Source: Nitratireductor sp.
GTDB lineage: Bacteria; Pseudomonadota; Alphaproteobacteria; Rhizobiales; Rhizobiaceae
Assembly: GCF_017794765.1 (NCBI RefSeq)
Contig: NZ_CP051236.1
Location: forward strand, 1,705,601-1,769,600
DNA: 64,000 nt
Direction of reading: 5' to 3'
A program made the position numbers and the translations under genes. The notes under the pieces are model-generated. The model worked only from the letters and a program-made list of their open reading frames with translations, had not been told where the DNA came from and did no database searches. Shown here piece after piece: positions 52,287-63,356 of the stretch (positions are counted from its first letter, which is position 1; each line of letters begins with the position of its first letter).

Positions 52287-52360
52287 AAGCCTGTTGACAT
52301 GCGGGCAAAGCCGGGAAACCCGTCATGGCCAAGCCATGGTTTGGCCACTACACTTGCCGG

Positions 52361-53287
52361 ATGAAAACCCGCTTTTACACACACCCGATCTGTCGTGAGC
52401 ACCTCACGCCGCCCGGCCATCCCGAGCGGCCGGATCGCCTGCGGGCGATTGTCGACCGGCTGGACGACGAGCCATTCGCCTATCTCGAGCGGCTGGAAGC
52501 GCCGCTGGCCGATGAGGAGACGGTGTTGCAGGCACATCCGGCCGAGCATCTCGAAAGGGTAAAAGCCAGCATTCCGGAAGAGGGCCTGGCCGTGATTGAC
52601 GATGACACGACCGTGAGCCCGAAGAGCCTTGAGGCCGCCCTGACGGCCATTGGCGGCGCTCTGGCCGGTGTGAATGATGTGTTTTCCGGTGAGGCCGGCA
52701 ATGTCTTCGTGGCGGGGCGTCCGCCTGGACATCATGCCGAGAAAAACCGTGCCATGGGGTTTTGTCTATTCAACAATGCCGCCATCGCGGCTCGCCACGC
52801 GCAGAAGAAACACGGTGCAGAACGCGTCGCGATCGTTGACTGGGACGTGCATCACGGCAATGGCACGCAGGACATTTTCTGGGATGATCCGAGCGTACTC
52901 TATTGCTCCACGCATCAGATGCCGCTTTATCCGGGCACGGGCGCAGCCCATGAGACGGGTGCCGGCAACATCGTCAACGCGCCCCTGCCTGCCGGTTCGG
53001 GTTCTGCGGCGTTTCGCGAGGCGTTCGACAAAAAGGTATTACCTGCGATCGACCGGTTTTCGCCGGACCTGATCATCATTTCTGCCGGTTTCGACGCACA
53101 CCGGCGCGATCCGTTGGCGGAACTGAATCTGGAAGCCGGGGATTTTGACTGGGCGACCGGCATGCTGATGGAACGGGCCGACCGTTTGTCACAGGGGCGC
53201 CTTGTCAGCCTGCTTGAAGGTGGGTACGACCTGCAGGGACTTTCCGTGTCGGTCGCTGCGCATGTCGGCCGTTTGTTGAAGGGGTGA
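52361..53287 (+). CDS. Histone deacetylase-superfamily amidohydrolase (acetoin/acetylpolyamine type)
   Basis: The 308-residue zinc hydrolase has the HDAC signatures. FVAGRPPGHHAEKNRAMGFC carries the charge-relay His-His pair, VDWDVHHGNGTQDIFW the zinc ligands Asp and His, and SAGFDAHRRDPL the second Asp. Bacterial relatives deacetylate acetylpolyamines or unknown acetylated substrates. The ATG at 52361 gives the family start MKTRFYTHPICREH; an earlier ATG is at 52325. It ends 3 bp before xseB, and HDAC-xseB-dxs is a common order in Hyphomicrobiales, so they may share a transcript. Confidence 0.9.
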   Translation: MKTRFYTHPICREHLTPPGHPERPDRLRAIVDRLDDEPFAYLERLEAPLADEETVLQAHPAEHLERVKASIPEEGLAVIDDDTTVSPKSLEAALTAIGGALAGVNDVFSGEAGNVFVAGRPPGHHAEKNRAMGFCLFNNAAIAARHAQKKHGAERVAIVDWDVHHGNGTQDIFWDDPSVLYCSTHQMPLYPGTGAAHETGAGNIVNAPLPAGSGSAAFREAFDKKVLPAIDRFSPDLIIISAGFDAHRRDPLAELNLEAGDFDWATGMLMERADRLSQGRLVSLLEGGYDLQGLSVSVAAHVGRLLKG

Positions 53288-53290
53288 GAG

Positions 53291-53542
53291 ATGGCCGAAG
53301 AAGCCAACAACGACATCAAGAGCATGAGCTTCGAGCAGGCACTTGAGGCGCTGGAGAAGATCGTTGAGGATCTCGAGCGCGGCGATGTGCCCCTCGATCA
53401 GTCGATCAAAATCTACGAGCGGGGCGAGGCGCTGAAAAAGCACTGTGACCAGCTCCTGAAGGCCGCAGAAGACAAGGTGGAAAAGATCCGCCTGTCACGT
53501 GAGGGACAAGCCGTCGGCAGCGAGCCGCTCGACGAGACTTGA
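53291..53542 (+). CDS. xseB: Exodeoxyribonuclease VII small subunit
   Basis: The 83-residue helical protein has the family pattern [40 protein letters not shown] and [14 protein letters not shown]. It joins several copies to one XseA large subunit, which is not in this window. It is encoded 3 bp after the HDAC-family gene, with GTGAGAG before the ATG. A terminator 24 bp after the stop closes the unit, so dxs has its own promoter at least in part. Confidence 0.94.
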   Translation: MAEEANNDIKSMSFEQALEALEKIVEDLERGDVPLDQSIKIYERGEALKKHCDQLLKAAEDKVEKIRLSREGQAVGSEPLDET

Positions 53543-53565
53543 GACCAAAACAATCCCGAGACAGG

Positions 53566-53602
53566 CAACCTCTGTACATTTGTTTGTACGGAGGTTGTTT
53601 TG
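53566..53602 (+). terminator. Terminator after xseB
   Basis: CAACCTCTGTAC (53566-53577) pairs with GTACGGAGGTTG (53586-53597) with one T:G pair and an 8-nt loop. TTTTGT follows. Confidence 0.82.
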
Positions 53603-53693
53603 TATTCTCTGACCGAAAATCAGGTTCCGGTGAAACTGTACTGTTTCATCGCATTGCGTTTACTTTGCGTGGCCGAAGCCCTATGTCGAAGTG

Positions 53694-55634
53694 ATGCAAA
53701 CAGCCGAGGTGATGTGCGTGAAATCGCCGCCCGACACTCCCCTTCTTGATACGGTCGGCACACCCGCCGATCTGAAGTGTCTTTCGCAGGATGATCTCCC
53801 CCAGCTTGCAGACGAATTGCGCGCGGAACTGATCGATGCGGTTTCGAAGACCGGTGGGCATCTTGGTGCCGGGCTCGGCGTGGTCGAACTGACCGTGGCG
53901 CTGCACTACGTGTTTGACACGCCCGGCGACCGGCTGATCTGGGATGTGGGCCACCAGGCCTATCCGCACAAGATATTGACCGGGCGGCGCGAGCGCATCC
54001 GCACGCTGCGCCAGGAGGGCGGGCTCTATGGTTTCACCAAGCGCTCGGAGAGCGAATACGATCCCTTTGGCACAGCCCACTCGTCCACCTCCATTTCGGC
54101 TGGCCTCGGCATGGCTGTTGCGCACAGGCTGAAAGACGAGAAGCGTAATGTCATCGCGGTGATCGGCGACGGTGCCATGTCTGCAGGCATGGCCTACGAG
54201 GCGTTGAACAATGCGGGGGCGCTGGGTGAGCGGTTGATCGTCATTCTGAACGATAATGACATGTCGATTGCCCCGCCGCAGGGCGCGATGAGCGCCTATC
54301 TGGCCCGCCTCGCCTCGGGGCGCACCTATCAGGGCGTGCGCGATCTCGGCAAGAAGCTGACATCCTATCTGGGAGAAGGGGTCGACCGCGCCATCACGCG
54401 CGCGGTGGAACATGCGCGCGGCTATGTTACCGGTGGGACGCTGTTCGAGGAGCTGGGCTTCTTTCACATCGGCCCGATCGACGGGCACAATCTGAAACAT
54501 CTCGTACCGGTTTTGAAAAACGTGCGCGATAACGGCACCGGACCGGTGCTCATCCATGTGGTGACGAAAAAGGGCAAGGGCTATCCGCCAGCCGAGGCGG
54601 CGGCGGACAAGTATCACGGTGTCAACAAGTTTGACGTCATCACCGGCGCGCAGGCCAAGGCACCTGCCAATGCGCCGAGTTACACCAAGGTTTTCGCCCA
54701 GTCGCTCATCCAGGAAGCGCGCGAGGACGAGCGGGTCGTCGCCGTGACGGCTGCCATGCCCTCGGGCACCGGGCTCGACCTGTTCGAGAAGGAATTTCCG
54801 GAGCGGACCTTCGATGTGGGCATTGCCGAGCAGCACGCGGTTACATTCGCTGCCGGTCTCGCAACCGAGGGCTTGCGCCCGTTTGCGGCGATCTATTCGA
54901 CCTTTCTGCAGCGCGGCTATGACCAGGTGGTGCATGACGTGGCACTGCAGAACCTGCCGGTGCGTTTTGCCATCGACCGGGCGGGGTTTGTGGGCGCGGA
55001 TGGCCCAACCCATTGCGGCGCGTTCGACATCACCTATCTGGCCAGCCTGCCGAATTTCGTCGTGATGGCGGCTGCCGACGAGGCGGAGCTGCGGCACATG
55101 GTGCGCACCGCCGTCGAGCACGATCAAGGCCCCATAGCCTTCCGCTATCCGCGTGGCAATGGCGTTGGTATCGAGATGCCGGAACGCGGCGAAGTGCTGG
55201 AACTCGGCAGGGGACGGGTGATGCGCGAAGGCTCCAAAGTGGCGCTTCTCTCGTTTGGTAGCAGGCTGGAAGACTGTTTGAAAGCGGCCGACGAACTGGA
55301 TGCGGCTGGGCTCTCGACCACGGTTGCCGATGCGCGGTTTGCAAAGCCGCTTGATCGGGAATTGATCAGGCGGCTGGCGCTGGAACACGAGGTGCTGATC
55401 ACCATTGAAGAAGGTGCGATTGGCGGCTTCGGCTCGCATGTGCTCAATTTCCTGGCGCATGAGGGCCTGCTTGAAAGCGGCGTGAAGGTGCGGCCCATGG
55501 CCATGCCCGACCGTTTCGTCAACCACGCAAAGCCCGAGCGCATGGTGGAGGATGCCGGGCTCGATGCGGGCGCGATTGTGCGCACGGTGTTTGCGGCCTT
55601 GGGCCAGCGTGCGGAAAGCGCAGCGCGTGCCTGA
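53694..55634 (+). CDS. dxs: 1-deoxy-D-xylulose-5-phosphate synthase
   Basis: This 646-residue thiamine diphosphate enzyme condenses pyruvate and glyceraldehyde-3-phosphate, the first step of the non-mevalonate pathway. It shows [36 protein letters not shown], the TPP motif [18 protein letters not shown] near 158, and [20 protein letters not shown] with [20 protein letters not shown] in the second half. Two adjacent start codons occur (GTG 53691, ATG 53694), and a later ATG is at 53712. The tlyA gene follows 45 bp after the stop. IspE at 15.7-16.6 kb acts in the same pathway. Confidence 0.97.
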   Translation: MQTAEVMCVKSPPDTPLLDTVGTPADLKCLSQDDLPQLADELRAELIDAVSKTGGHLGAGLGVVELTVALHYVFDTPGDRLIWDVGHQAYPHKILTGRRERIRTLRQEGGLYGFTKRSESEYDPFGTAHSSTSISAGLGMAVAHRLKDEKRNVIAVIGDGAMSAGMAYEALNNAGALGERLIVILNDNDMSIAPPQGAMSAYLARLASGRTYQGVRDLGKKLTSYLGEGVDRAITRAVEHARGYVTGGTLFEELGFFHIGPIDGHNLKHLVPVLKNVRDNGTGPVLIHVVTKKGKGYPPAEAAADKYHGVNKFDVITGAQAKAPANAPSYTKVFAQSLIQEAREDERVVAVTAAMPSGTGLDLFEKEFPERTFDVGIAEQHAVTFAAGLATEGLRPFAAIYSTFLQRGYDQVVHDVALQNLPVRFAIDRAGFVGADGPTHCGAFDITYLASLPNFVVMAAADEAELRHMVRTAVEHDQGPIAFRYPRGNGVGIEMPERGEVLELGRGRVMREGSKVALLSFGSRLEDCLKAADELDAAGLSTTVADARFAKPLDRELIRRLALEHEVLITIEEGAIGGFGSHVLNFLAHEGLLESGVKVRPMAMPDRFVNHAKPERMVEDAGLDAGAIVRTVFAALGQRAESAARA

Positions 55635-55679
55635 CCGCGTTCAACCGCTTCCGCAGAAAACCCATCAAGAGATGGCCGG

Positions 55680-56414
55680 ATGAGGCTCGACCAGTTTCTC
55701 GTGGACAGGGGCTTGTTTGCGAGCCGTGCGCGGGCGCGTGATGCGATCCTGCGCGGCACGGTGAAGGTGGACGGAACACCGGCGAAAAAGCCCGGGCAGA
55801 CTGTTACGCCCGCCGCCGAGGTGAAGGTGGACGATCCGGCAAGTGCTTATGTCTCTCGCGCCGCTGTGAAGCTCTTGCATGGTCTCGACGCTTTCGGGTT
55901 TGACCCGGCAGGTTGCCATGCACTCGACATTGGAGCTTCCACGGGCGGGTTCACGCAGGTGCTTCTGGAGCGCGGCGCGGCCCATGTGACGGCCATTGAT
56001 GTGGGCACTGGGCAGATGGACCCGCGAATTGCAAGCGATGCACGCGTGACCTCGCTCGAAGGGGTGAACGCCCGGCACCTGACGATGGAAGATCTGACAG
56101 GGCGCGTGCCGGCTTTCCTGGTGTCGGACGTAAGCTTCATTTCACTGAAACTCGCTTTGCCTCCGGCGCTCGCGCTGGCGGCGCGAGGGACATGTGGTAT
56201 CTTTCTTGTGAAGCCTCAGTTCGAGGCGGGACGAGAGGCCATTGGCAAGGGCGGTTTGCTGCGCGATCCGGCAAAGGCCGAAGAAATCGCCGCAGAGCTG
56301 GAAAAATGGCTGGGGACGAATGCCGGCTGGCGGGCCGTGGGGCTTGCGCCGTCACCCATCGAAGGCGGAGACGGAAACCGCGAATTTCTACTGGCCGGAC
56401 GCAAGGACCAATGA
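55680..56414 (+). CDS. tlyA: TlyA-family rRNA 2'-O-methyltransferase
   Basis: The 244-residue protein has an N-terminal S4 RNA-binding domain (RLDQFLVDRGLFASRARARD) and an FtsJ-like methyltransferase domain with LDIGASTGGFTQVLLERGA for AdoMet and VSDVSFISLKLALPPALALA. TlyA methylates the ribose of C1409 of 16S and, in long forms, C1920 of 23S rRNA, which affects capreomycin sensitivity. Haemolysin naming of the family is historical. Its TGA overlaps the ATG of the next RNA methyltransferase gene, so the two are translationally coupled. Confidence 0.93.
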   Translation: MRLDQFLVDRGLFASRARARDAILRGTVKVDGTPAKKPGQTVTPAAEVKVDDPASAYVSRAAVKLLHGLDAFGFDPAGCHALDIGASTGGFTQVLLERGAAHVTAIDVGTGQMDPRIASDARVTSLEGVNARHLTMEDLTGRVPAFLVSDVSFISLKLALPPALALAARGTCGIFLVKPQFEAGREAIGKGGLLRDPAKAEEIAAELEKWLGTNAGWRAVGLAPSPIEGGDGNREFLLAGRKDQ

Positions 56415-57652
56415 GCGAAACGCTTACGATCGATCATCTGGGAGCACAGGGCGATGGCGTCGCGCTTACGCCCACGGGACCTGCCTATGTGCCGTTTGCG
56501 CTTCCGGGCGAAGTGGTGGAAGCGGAACTGCGCAAGGGGCGTGCTGCGAAGAGGACATTGCGCGAGGCCTCGCCCGACCGCATCGAGCCTGCCTGCCGGC
56601 ATTTCGGTGATTGTGGGGGCTGCGCGGTACAGCACCTTGAGAGCGAAGCCTATCTCGCCTGGAAACGTGAGAAGGTCGTGACCGCACTGGAGACGCGCGG
56701 TATCAAAACCGAAGTGGAAGAGACGCTCGCCTGCCCGCCGCATTCGCGCCGCCGCGTGACGTTTACCGCAAGGCGGCTGGGATCCGAGGTTCTTCTGGGT
56801 TTCAATGCGGCGCAATCCCATCGCATCGTCGTGATTGAGGAATGCCCGGTGGCAACACCCGAAATTGTTGCCGCGCTTGAGGATCTGCGGGTCCTGGCCA
56901 AGGCCATCGCGGCGACGCCGAAGCCCTTTCACCTGACGGTGACGGAAACCCGCACCGGGCTCGACATTGCAGCGGTGGGCGCGGGACGGCTCGGTGAAAA
57001 ACAGCGCCGGGCGGTGATCGACCTGGCGCTGGAAAAGGGATTTGCCCGGCTTTCTGCCGATGGCGAGATCATTGTGGAGGGCCGGAAGCCCAGCGTGATG
57101 TTTGCAGACGTGCCGGTGGCCATTCCGCCGGCAGGGTTTCTACAGGCCACGGTTGCCGCGGAAGAGGCGATGGCCGGATTGGTGACGGGGCATCTGGAGA
57201 GTTGCAAACACGTTGCCGACCTCTTCGCCGGCAGCGGCACGTTTGCGCTGCGGCTGGCACACAAGGCGCGGGTCTATGCGGCTGAAGGCGATGCGATTGC
57301 ACTGTCGGCGCTCGATATTGCTGCGCGGCAATGGCCGTCTTTGAAGCCGGTGACGGCGGAAAAGCGCGATCTCTTCCATCGTCCGCTGCCGATGAAGGAA
57401 CTGGCGCAATTTGATGGGCTGGTATTCGATCCGCCCCGCGCGGGGGCCGAGTTCCAGTGCCGGCAGATTGCACGCTCCGATGTCAAGCGGGTCGCGGCGG
57501 TTTCCTGTAATCCTGGCACGCTGGCGCGGGATCTGGCGATCCTTGTGGAAGGAGGTTATCGGGTCACGCGGGTTGTACCAATCGACCAGTTCCTCTGGTC
57601 GCCGCATGTGGAAGCGGTGGCGCTTTTGGAGAAGAAGCAGAAGCGGCGCTGA
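56411..57652 (+). CDS. TrmA/RlmD-family 23S rRNA (uracil-C5) methyltransferase
   Basis: This 413-residue protein has an N-terminal iron-sulphur motif Cys62-x5-Cys68-x2-Cys71 (CRHFGDCGGC), with a fourth cysteine in EECPVATP. The AdoMet core is DLFAGSGTFALRLA, followed by FDPPRAGAEFQCRQIA and the catalytic SCNPGTLARDL (Cys366). The N-terminal DHLGAQGDGVALTPTGPAYV is a TRAM-like region. It is the RumA/RlmCD type; the target base (747 or 1939) cannot be told by eye. ATGA overlap with tlyA marks one operon. It ends back to back with the sirtuin stop. Confidence 0.92.
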   Translation: MSETLTIDHLGAQGDGVALTPTGPAYVPFALPGEVVEAELRKGRAAKRTLREASPDRIEPACRHFGDCGGCAVQHLESEAYLAWKREKVVTALETRGIKTEVEETLACPPHSRRRVTFTARRLGSEVLLGFNAAQSHRIVVIEECPVATPEIVAALEDLRVLAKAIAATPKPFHLTVTETRTGLDIAAVGAGRLGEKQRRAVIDLALEKGFARLSADGEIIVEGRKPSVMFADVPVAIPPAGFLQATVAAEEAMAGLVTGHLESCKHVADLFAGSGTFALRLAHKARVYAAEGDAIALSALDIAARQWPSLKPVTAEKRDLFHRPLPMKELAQFDGLVFDPPRAGAEFQCRQIARSDVKRVAAVSCNPGTLARDLAILVEGGYRVTRVVPIDQFLWSPHVEAVALLEKKQKRR

Positions 57653-58354
57653 TCAGCTTTTCAAAAGCATGTCGACATAGGATGGCACCACGCGGCTGGC
57701 CGGTCCGTGGATGGCCTCGTCGAAATCATCGAACGTGTCGGACGGTTCCAGATTGAGCTCGATCGTGCGCGCGCCGTGGCGACCTGCCTCCTGCACGAAT
57801 TGTGCTGCCGGATAGACATTGCCTGACGTGCCGATGGAGATGAAGAGATCCGCAGCGCGGAGCGCGCCGTAGATGCGCTCCATCTGGTAGGGCATTTCGC
57901 CGAACCACACGACGTCGGGGCGCAAATGTCCGCCCGTGGCGCAGGCGGGGCAGGGCGTTTCGAGGGACATATCGCCGTCCCACGGGCTGCGATCGCCGCA
58001 ATGGGTGCAGAGCGCGCTTCGGTGTTCGCCATGCATGTGGATGAGGTTTTTCGAGCCGGCGCGCTCGTGAAGATCGTCGATGTTCTGGGTGATGAGCAGG
58101 ACGTCACCTGAAAATTCCCGCTCCAGTCGGGTGAGTGCGCGGTGGGCGTCGTTGGGCTCCAGCTCGGCGATCCTGCGCCGGCGCATATTGTAGAAGTCAT
58201 GTACCAGCGTGGGATTGGCGGCAAAGCCCTCGGGCGTTGCCACGTCGCGGTAGTCGATCTTCGACCATAGCCCGTTCTTGTCGCGGAACGTATCCACGCC
58301 CGATTCGGCAGAGACACCCGCACCGGTGAGTATGACGATGCGCCGGTAATCCAT
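57653..58354 (-). CDS. cobB: Sir2-family NAD-dependent protein deacylase (CobB-like)
   Basis: This 233-residue sirtuin has GAGVSAESGVDTFRDKNGLW (11-30), TQNIDDLHERAG and the catalytic His108 in LIHMHGE. A zinc tetrad follows at Cys116, Cys119, Cys135 and Cys138. Tyr55 and Arg58 in HDFYNMRRRR match the pair that lets CobB and SIRT5 remove succinyl and malonyl groups. It should therefore deacylate lysines with NAD. Its ATG shares one base with the TGA of tldD (TGATG), so it is coupled to that gene. The 3' end abuts the rRNA methyltransferase stop. Confidence 0.93.
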   Translation of the reverse strand: MDYRRIVILTGAGVSAESGVDTFRDKNGLWSKIDYRDVATPEGFAANPTLVHDFYNMRRRRIAELEPNDAHRALTRLEREFSGDVLLITQNIDDLHERAGSKNLIHMHGEHRSALCTHCGDRSPWDGDMSLETPCPACATGGHLRPDVVWFGEMPYQMERIYGALRAADLFISIGTSGNVYPAAQFVQEAGRHGARTIELNLEPSDTFDDFDEAIHGPASRVVPSYVDMLLKS

Positions 58355-59772
58355 CAGGTCTGCGTGCCGCCGACAGTCATCTGGTCCATGCGCAGGTGCG
58401 GCTGGCCGACGCCGACCGGTACGCCCTGTCCGGCCTTGCCGCACATGCCGATGCCATTGTCGAGGGTCATGTCATTGCCGACCATGGAGACGCGGTGCAT
58501 GGCGTCTGGTCCATTGCCGATCAGCATGGCGCCCTTCACGGGCTGGGTAACCTTGCCGTCCTCGATCATGTAGGCCTCGGTGCAGCCGAACACGAACTTG
58601 CCGGAGGTGATGTCCACCTGACCGCCACCGAAGGACACCGCGTAAATGCCTTTCTTCACCGAGGCGATGATTTCCTCGGGCGCCCTGTCGCCACCGGTCA
58701 TGTAGGTGTTGGTCATGCGAGGCATGGGCTCATGGGCATAGGATTCGCGGCGTCCGTTGCCGGTGGGGGCCATGCCCATCAGACGGGCGTTCTGGCGGTC
58801 CTGCATGTAGCCGACCAGCCTGCCGTCCTCGATCAGGACGTTGCGGCCCGACGGCGTGCCTTCATCGTCGATGGTGAGCGAGCCGCGCCGCTCCGAGATG
58901 GTGCCGTCATCGACAACGGTTACGCCCTTTGCTGCGACCTGTTCGCCCATCAGGCCGGCAAAGGCTGAGGTCTTCTTGCGGTTGAAGTCGCCTTCGAGCC
59001 CGTGGCCCACGGCCTCATGCAGCATCACGCCCGGCCAGCCATTGGCGAGCACGATATCGAAGGTTCCGGCAGGTGCGGGCACGGCGTCCAGATTGACGAG
59101 CGCCTGGCGCAGCGCCTCGCTGGCGGCGAACTGCCAGGAATCTTCGGCCAGAAACTCGCCAAAACTCTTGCGCCCACCCATGCCATAGGAGCCGGTCTCC
59201 TGCCGGTCGCCATCGCCGACCATAACGGAAACGTTGACGCGGACGAGCGGGCGGATGTCGCGGGCGATCTGGCCGTCGGCACGCACGATTTCCACATGCT
59301 GCCATGAGGCGGCGAGCGAGGCGGTGACCTGCCGCACGCGCGGGTCTTTCGCGCGAAGCCAGCCGTCGATTTCCTGCAGGAGCTTTGCCTTTTCCTCGAA
59401 GTCTGGCGAGGCAATCGGGTTCTCGTCCCCATAAAGACGCTGATTCGTGCCGGCGGGAGCTGTGGCGAGCTTTCCCGAATATCCGTCCTTCACTGTAGAG
59501 ACGGCATCGGCGGCTCGGCGCAGTGAGGCTTCGGTCAACTCGCTGGAATGAGCATAGCCCGACGCTTCACCGGCAACGGCGCGCAGCCCAAAACCCTGAT
59601 CGGTGTTGAAGCTCGCGGTCTTCAGGCGCCCATCGTCGAAAACAAGCGCTTCTCCTTCCCGGTATTCAAGGAAGAGTTCCCCGTCATCCGCGCCGTGGAT
59701 CGTATCGGCAACGAGAGATTTCAGACGATCGGGAGAACAATCGAAGGCGTCGAGAAGCGATTTGGCGGTCAT
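58354..59772 (-). CDS. tldD: Metalloprotease TldD
   Basis: The 472-residue protein shows the TldD-type zinc motif GVMLHEAVGHGLEGDFNRKK (HExxxH) near residue 250. TFDIVLANGWPG lies before it and TPSGRNVLIEDGRLVGYMQD after it. TldD works with TldE (PmbA) on peptide substrates such as microcin B17 and CcdA; the partner is not in this window. An ATG at 59802 would add ten residues, but the ATG at 59772 follows AGGATATTGTTC and gives the usual N-terminus. It is co-translated with the sirtuin. Confidence 0.94.
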   Translation of the reverse strand: MTAKSLLDAFDCSPDRLKSLVADTIHGADDGELFLEYREGEALVFDDGRLKTASFNTDQGFGLRAVAGEASGYAHSSELTEASLRRAADAVSTVKDGYSGKLATAPAGTNQRLYGDENPIASPDFEEKAKLLQEIDGWLRAKDPRVRQVTASLAASWQHVEIVRADGQIARDIRPLVRVNVSVMVGDGDRQETGSYGMGGRKSFGEFLAEDSWQFAASEALRQALVNLDAVPAPAGTFDIVLANGWPGVMLHEAVGHGLEGDFNRKKTSAFAGLMGEQVAAKGVTVVDDGTISERRGSLTIDDEGTPSGRNVLIEDGRLVGYMQDRQNARLMGMAPTGNGRRESYAHEPMPRMTNTYMTGGDRAPEEIIASVKKGIYAVSFGGGQVDITSGKFVFGCTEAYMIEDGKVTQPVKGAMLIGNGPDAMHRVSMVGNDMTLDNGIGMCGKAGQGVPVGVGQPHLRMDQMTVGGTQT

Positions 59773-59855
59773 GAACAATATCCTGTCGAAACTCCCTTTC
59801 ATTTAAGGGAGCACGGGCACGCAATCCAGTGCGGCTTGGACAGGAACTTCCGCGA

Positions 59856-60368
59856 TTAGCGGGGCAGGGCGTCGAAACCTTCAGCAAAACCGTTGAGATC
59901 CACGGGGATTCCAATGCCTTCTTCCGGAGTCTGGAAGACGATGAATGTCGCGGACTGTCCGGTCTTGAAGGTTTCCACAAGCTGATCCTCGAGGATCACC
60001 TCAGCGTAGCAGCCATCCTGAAAACAGCGCACGAAATAGGCGCGGCCGATATCCTTGCCATCCACATTGAGCCCAAGGCCATTCGGCAGGAGCACACCGA
60101 GCGGAGCCAGAACACGCAGGATCTCCGCTTTTCCGTCGGCGGTGCGAAGCACGACGACTGAAAGCCCCATCTCCGGCCGGTCTTCAGCAACGACGTTTTG
60201 CATCATCGCGCACTGTTCGCTGGAGGCGCCAGCAGGCGTGTCACACAGGATCGACCACGCCCCATGAGTCGAGCGAACCGTACCGCTCTGCTGCGCATGC
60301 GCGCCCAGGACGGGGAAAACGGTCATCGCGAGCGCTACAGCGGCGCATTTGAGGAAGGACGTGCTCAT
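59856..60368 (-). CDS. Invasion-associated locus B (IalB) family periplasmic protein
   Basis: The 170-residue product has a signal peptide (MSTSFLKCAAVALAMTVFPV, cleavage after AHA). An IalB domain follows with the conserved cysteines in SILCDTPAGASSEQCAMMQN and RCFQDGCYAEVILEDQLVET. IalB was named for Bartonella erythrocyte invasion, but homologues are common in free-living alphaproteobacteria, where their role is unknown. AGGAACC lies before the ATG. It stands 83 bp upstream of tldD on the same strand and divergent from the cytochrome oxidase genes. Confidence 0.88.
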   Translation of the reverse strand: MSTSFLKCAAVALAMTVFPVLGAHAQQSGTVRSTHGAWSILCDTPAGASSEQCAMMQNVVAEDRPEMGLSVVVLRTADGKAEILRVLAPLGVLLPNGLGLNVDGKDIGRAYFVRCFQDGCYAEVILEDQLVETFKTGQSATFIVFQTPEEGIGIPVDLNGFAEGFDALPR

Positions 60369-60721
60369 GGTTCCTGGCTCCCGTACGAATCAGGGCAATT
60401 TATCCTGCGATTGCAGTTGGCGAAAAGGGAGGGCTTCGGCAAAAGATTGGGAAAACCCGATTACGCGAAAACAATAATGACATTTGCGGGCAATTCCGAC
60501 CGAAATGGGACGCCCCGGTGTTTTGTGCTATTGCACTTTCAATATGGACGGCAGTATGAGCCTGCCGAAGGGGCGCAAAAATGCCGCACGTCGCATCCAA
60601 CGCCTTCCTTGCGGTTCAAATGAGAGTATGGTTTGAACGCGCCTATAAAAAGCCAGAATTCCCTTTGCGGCAAAACCGGACGTTCCGGCTTGCCGTGTCG
60701 CCACGGGAGATGACGAGGGTT
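60369..60721. other. 353-bp divergent intergenic region before coxB
   Basis: The only structure seen is the inverted repeat GTTCAAA (60614-60620) and TTTGAAC (60632-60638), with an 11-bp spacer. TATAAA follows at 60644-60649. The open frame that continues upstream of coxB does not look coding. The repeat could be an operator for the oxidase operon, but no known consensus fits it clearly. Confidence 0.5.
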
Positions 60722-61582
60722 ATGAAGAATATCGCTGTTGGCCTTGCCACTCTGCCGTTTCTCGCCACGGGCGCCGTTGCTGCGCAACCTGAGCCCTGGC
60801 AGATGCGCTTTCAACCGGCTGCAACCGGCATCATGCACGAGATCACCTGGTTCGAGGAATACACTTTGTGGTTCATCGTGCCGATCACCATTCTGGTGAT
60901 GGCCCTGCTGGCCTGGTGCATTGTGCGTTTCCGCGCAAAGGCAAATCCCACGCCGTCGCGCACCAGCCACAACACACTGATCGAAGTCATCTGGACCGTT
61001 GGTCCCGTGATCGTGCTGCTGTTCCTGGCGGTGCCGTCGTTCCAGCTTCTGACGGCGCAGTACACGCCCGAGGAGGAACCGGCCCTTACCATCAAGGCCA
61101 CGGGCGTGCAGTGGTACTGGGATTACGAATACCAGCTTGAAGAGCCCGTTTCCTTCAGCTCTCTCATGCTCAAGGAAGACGAGCGTGCCGACGCTGGCAA
61201 GGAAGACAAGTCTGTCTATCCGCGTCTTCTGGCCGTGGATAATGAAATCGTCGTTCCCGTCGACACCACTGTGCGCGTCCTCGTGACGGCGAGCGACGTG
61301 ATCCATGCCTTTGCCATGCCGGCCTTCGGCGTCAAGGTTGACGCCGTTCCCGGCCGCATCAACGAGACCTGGTTCAAGGCCGAGAAGGAAGGCCTCTACT
61401 ACGGTCAGTGCTCGGAACTGTGCGGCAAGGATCACGCCTATATGCCGATTGCCATCCGCGTTGTGGCTCAAGACCAATATGACACCTGGATCGCAGCCGC
61501 GGGTGAAGACCTCGCCGGTGCCAACAAGGCTTTGATGGCCGCGATCGAGGGCAAGACGAAAGTTGCGTCTGCTGGCGAATGA
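60722..61582 (+). CDS. coxB: Cytochrome c oxidase subunit II
   Basis: The 286-residue protein has a signal peptide (MKNIAVGLATLPFLATGAVA), two membrane helices (about 45-66 and 90-112) and a periplasmic cupredoxin domain. The binuclear CuA ligands are His near 194 (DVIHAFAMPAFGVK), Cys230, Cys234, His238 and Met241 (CSELCGKDHAYM). WYWDYEY, the electron-entry aromatic region, is present. It accepts electrons from cytochrome c. The ATG at 60722 follows GAGGGTT. It is followed by ctaD 38 bp later. Confidence 0.97.
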   Translation: MKNIAVGLATLPFLATGAVAAQPEPWQMRFQPAATGIMHEITWFEEYTLWFIVPITILVMALLAWCIVRFRAKANPTPSRTSHNTLIEVIWTVGPVIVLLFLAVPSFQLLTAQYTPEEEPALTIKATGVQWYWDYEYQLEEPVSFSSLMLKEDERADAGKEDKSVYPRLLAVDNEIVVPVDTTVRVLVTASDVIHAFAMPAFGVKVDAVPGRINETWFKAEKEGLYYGQCSELCGKDHAYMPIAIRVVAQDQYDTWIAAAGEDLAGANKALMAAIEGKTKVASAGE

Positions 61583-61617
61583 GCCGGCAGACGACCAGAG
61601 AGGAAATGGAGCGGTAG

Positions 61618-63273
<1,656 letters not shown>

Positions 63274-63299
63274 TCGCAGGCAAATTCAAAGCATGAAGG

Positions 63300-63331
63300 T
63301 TGCGCGGCCCGTCTTCGAATGTGCCGCGCAA
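63300..63331 (+). promoter_or_regulatory. Intercistronic hairpin between ctaD and ctaB
   Basis: TTGCGCGGC (63300-63308) pairs perfectly with GCCGCGCAA (63323-63331) around a 14-nt loop. There is no T-run, so it may protect the ctaD message or reduce readthrough into ctaB rather than terminate. Confidence 0.45.
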
Positions 63332-63356
63332 CCGATTAACAGAACGAAGGCACAAC

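Noticed and set aside
53646-55526. Minus-strand open frame of 626 codons
   Set aside because: It mirrors dxs. The dxs motifs are complete and the opposite translation is low-complexity, rich in H, R and Q.
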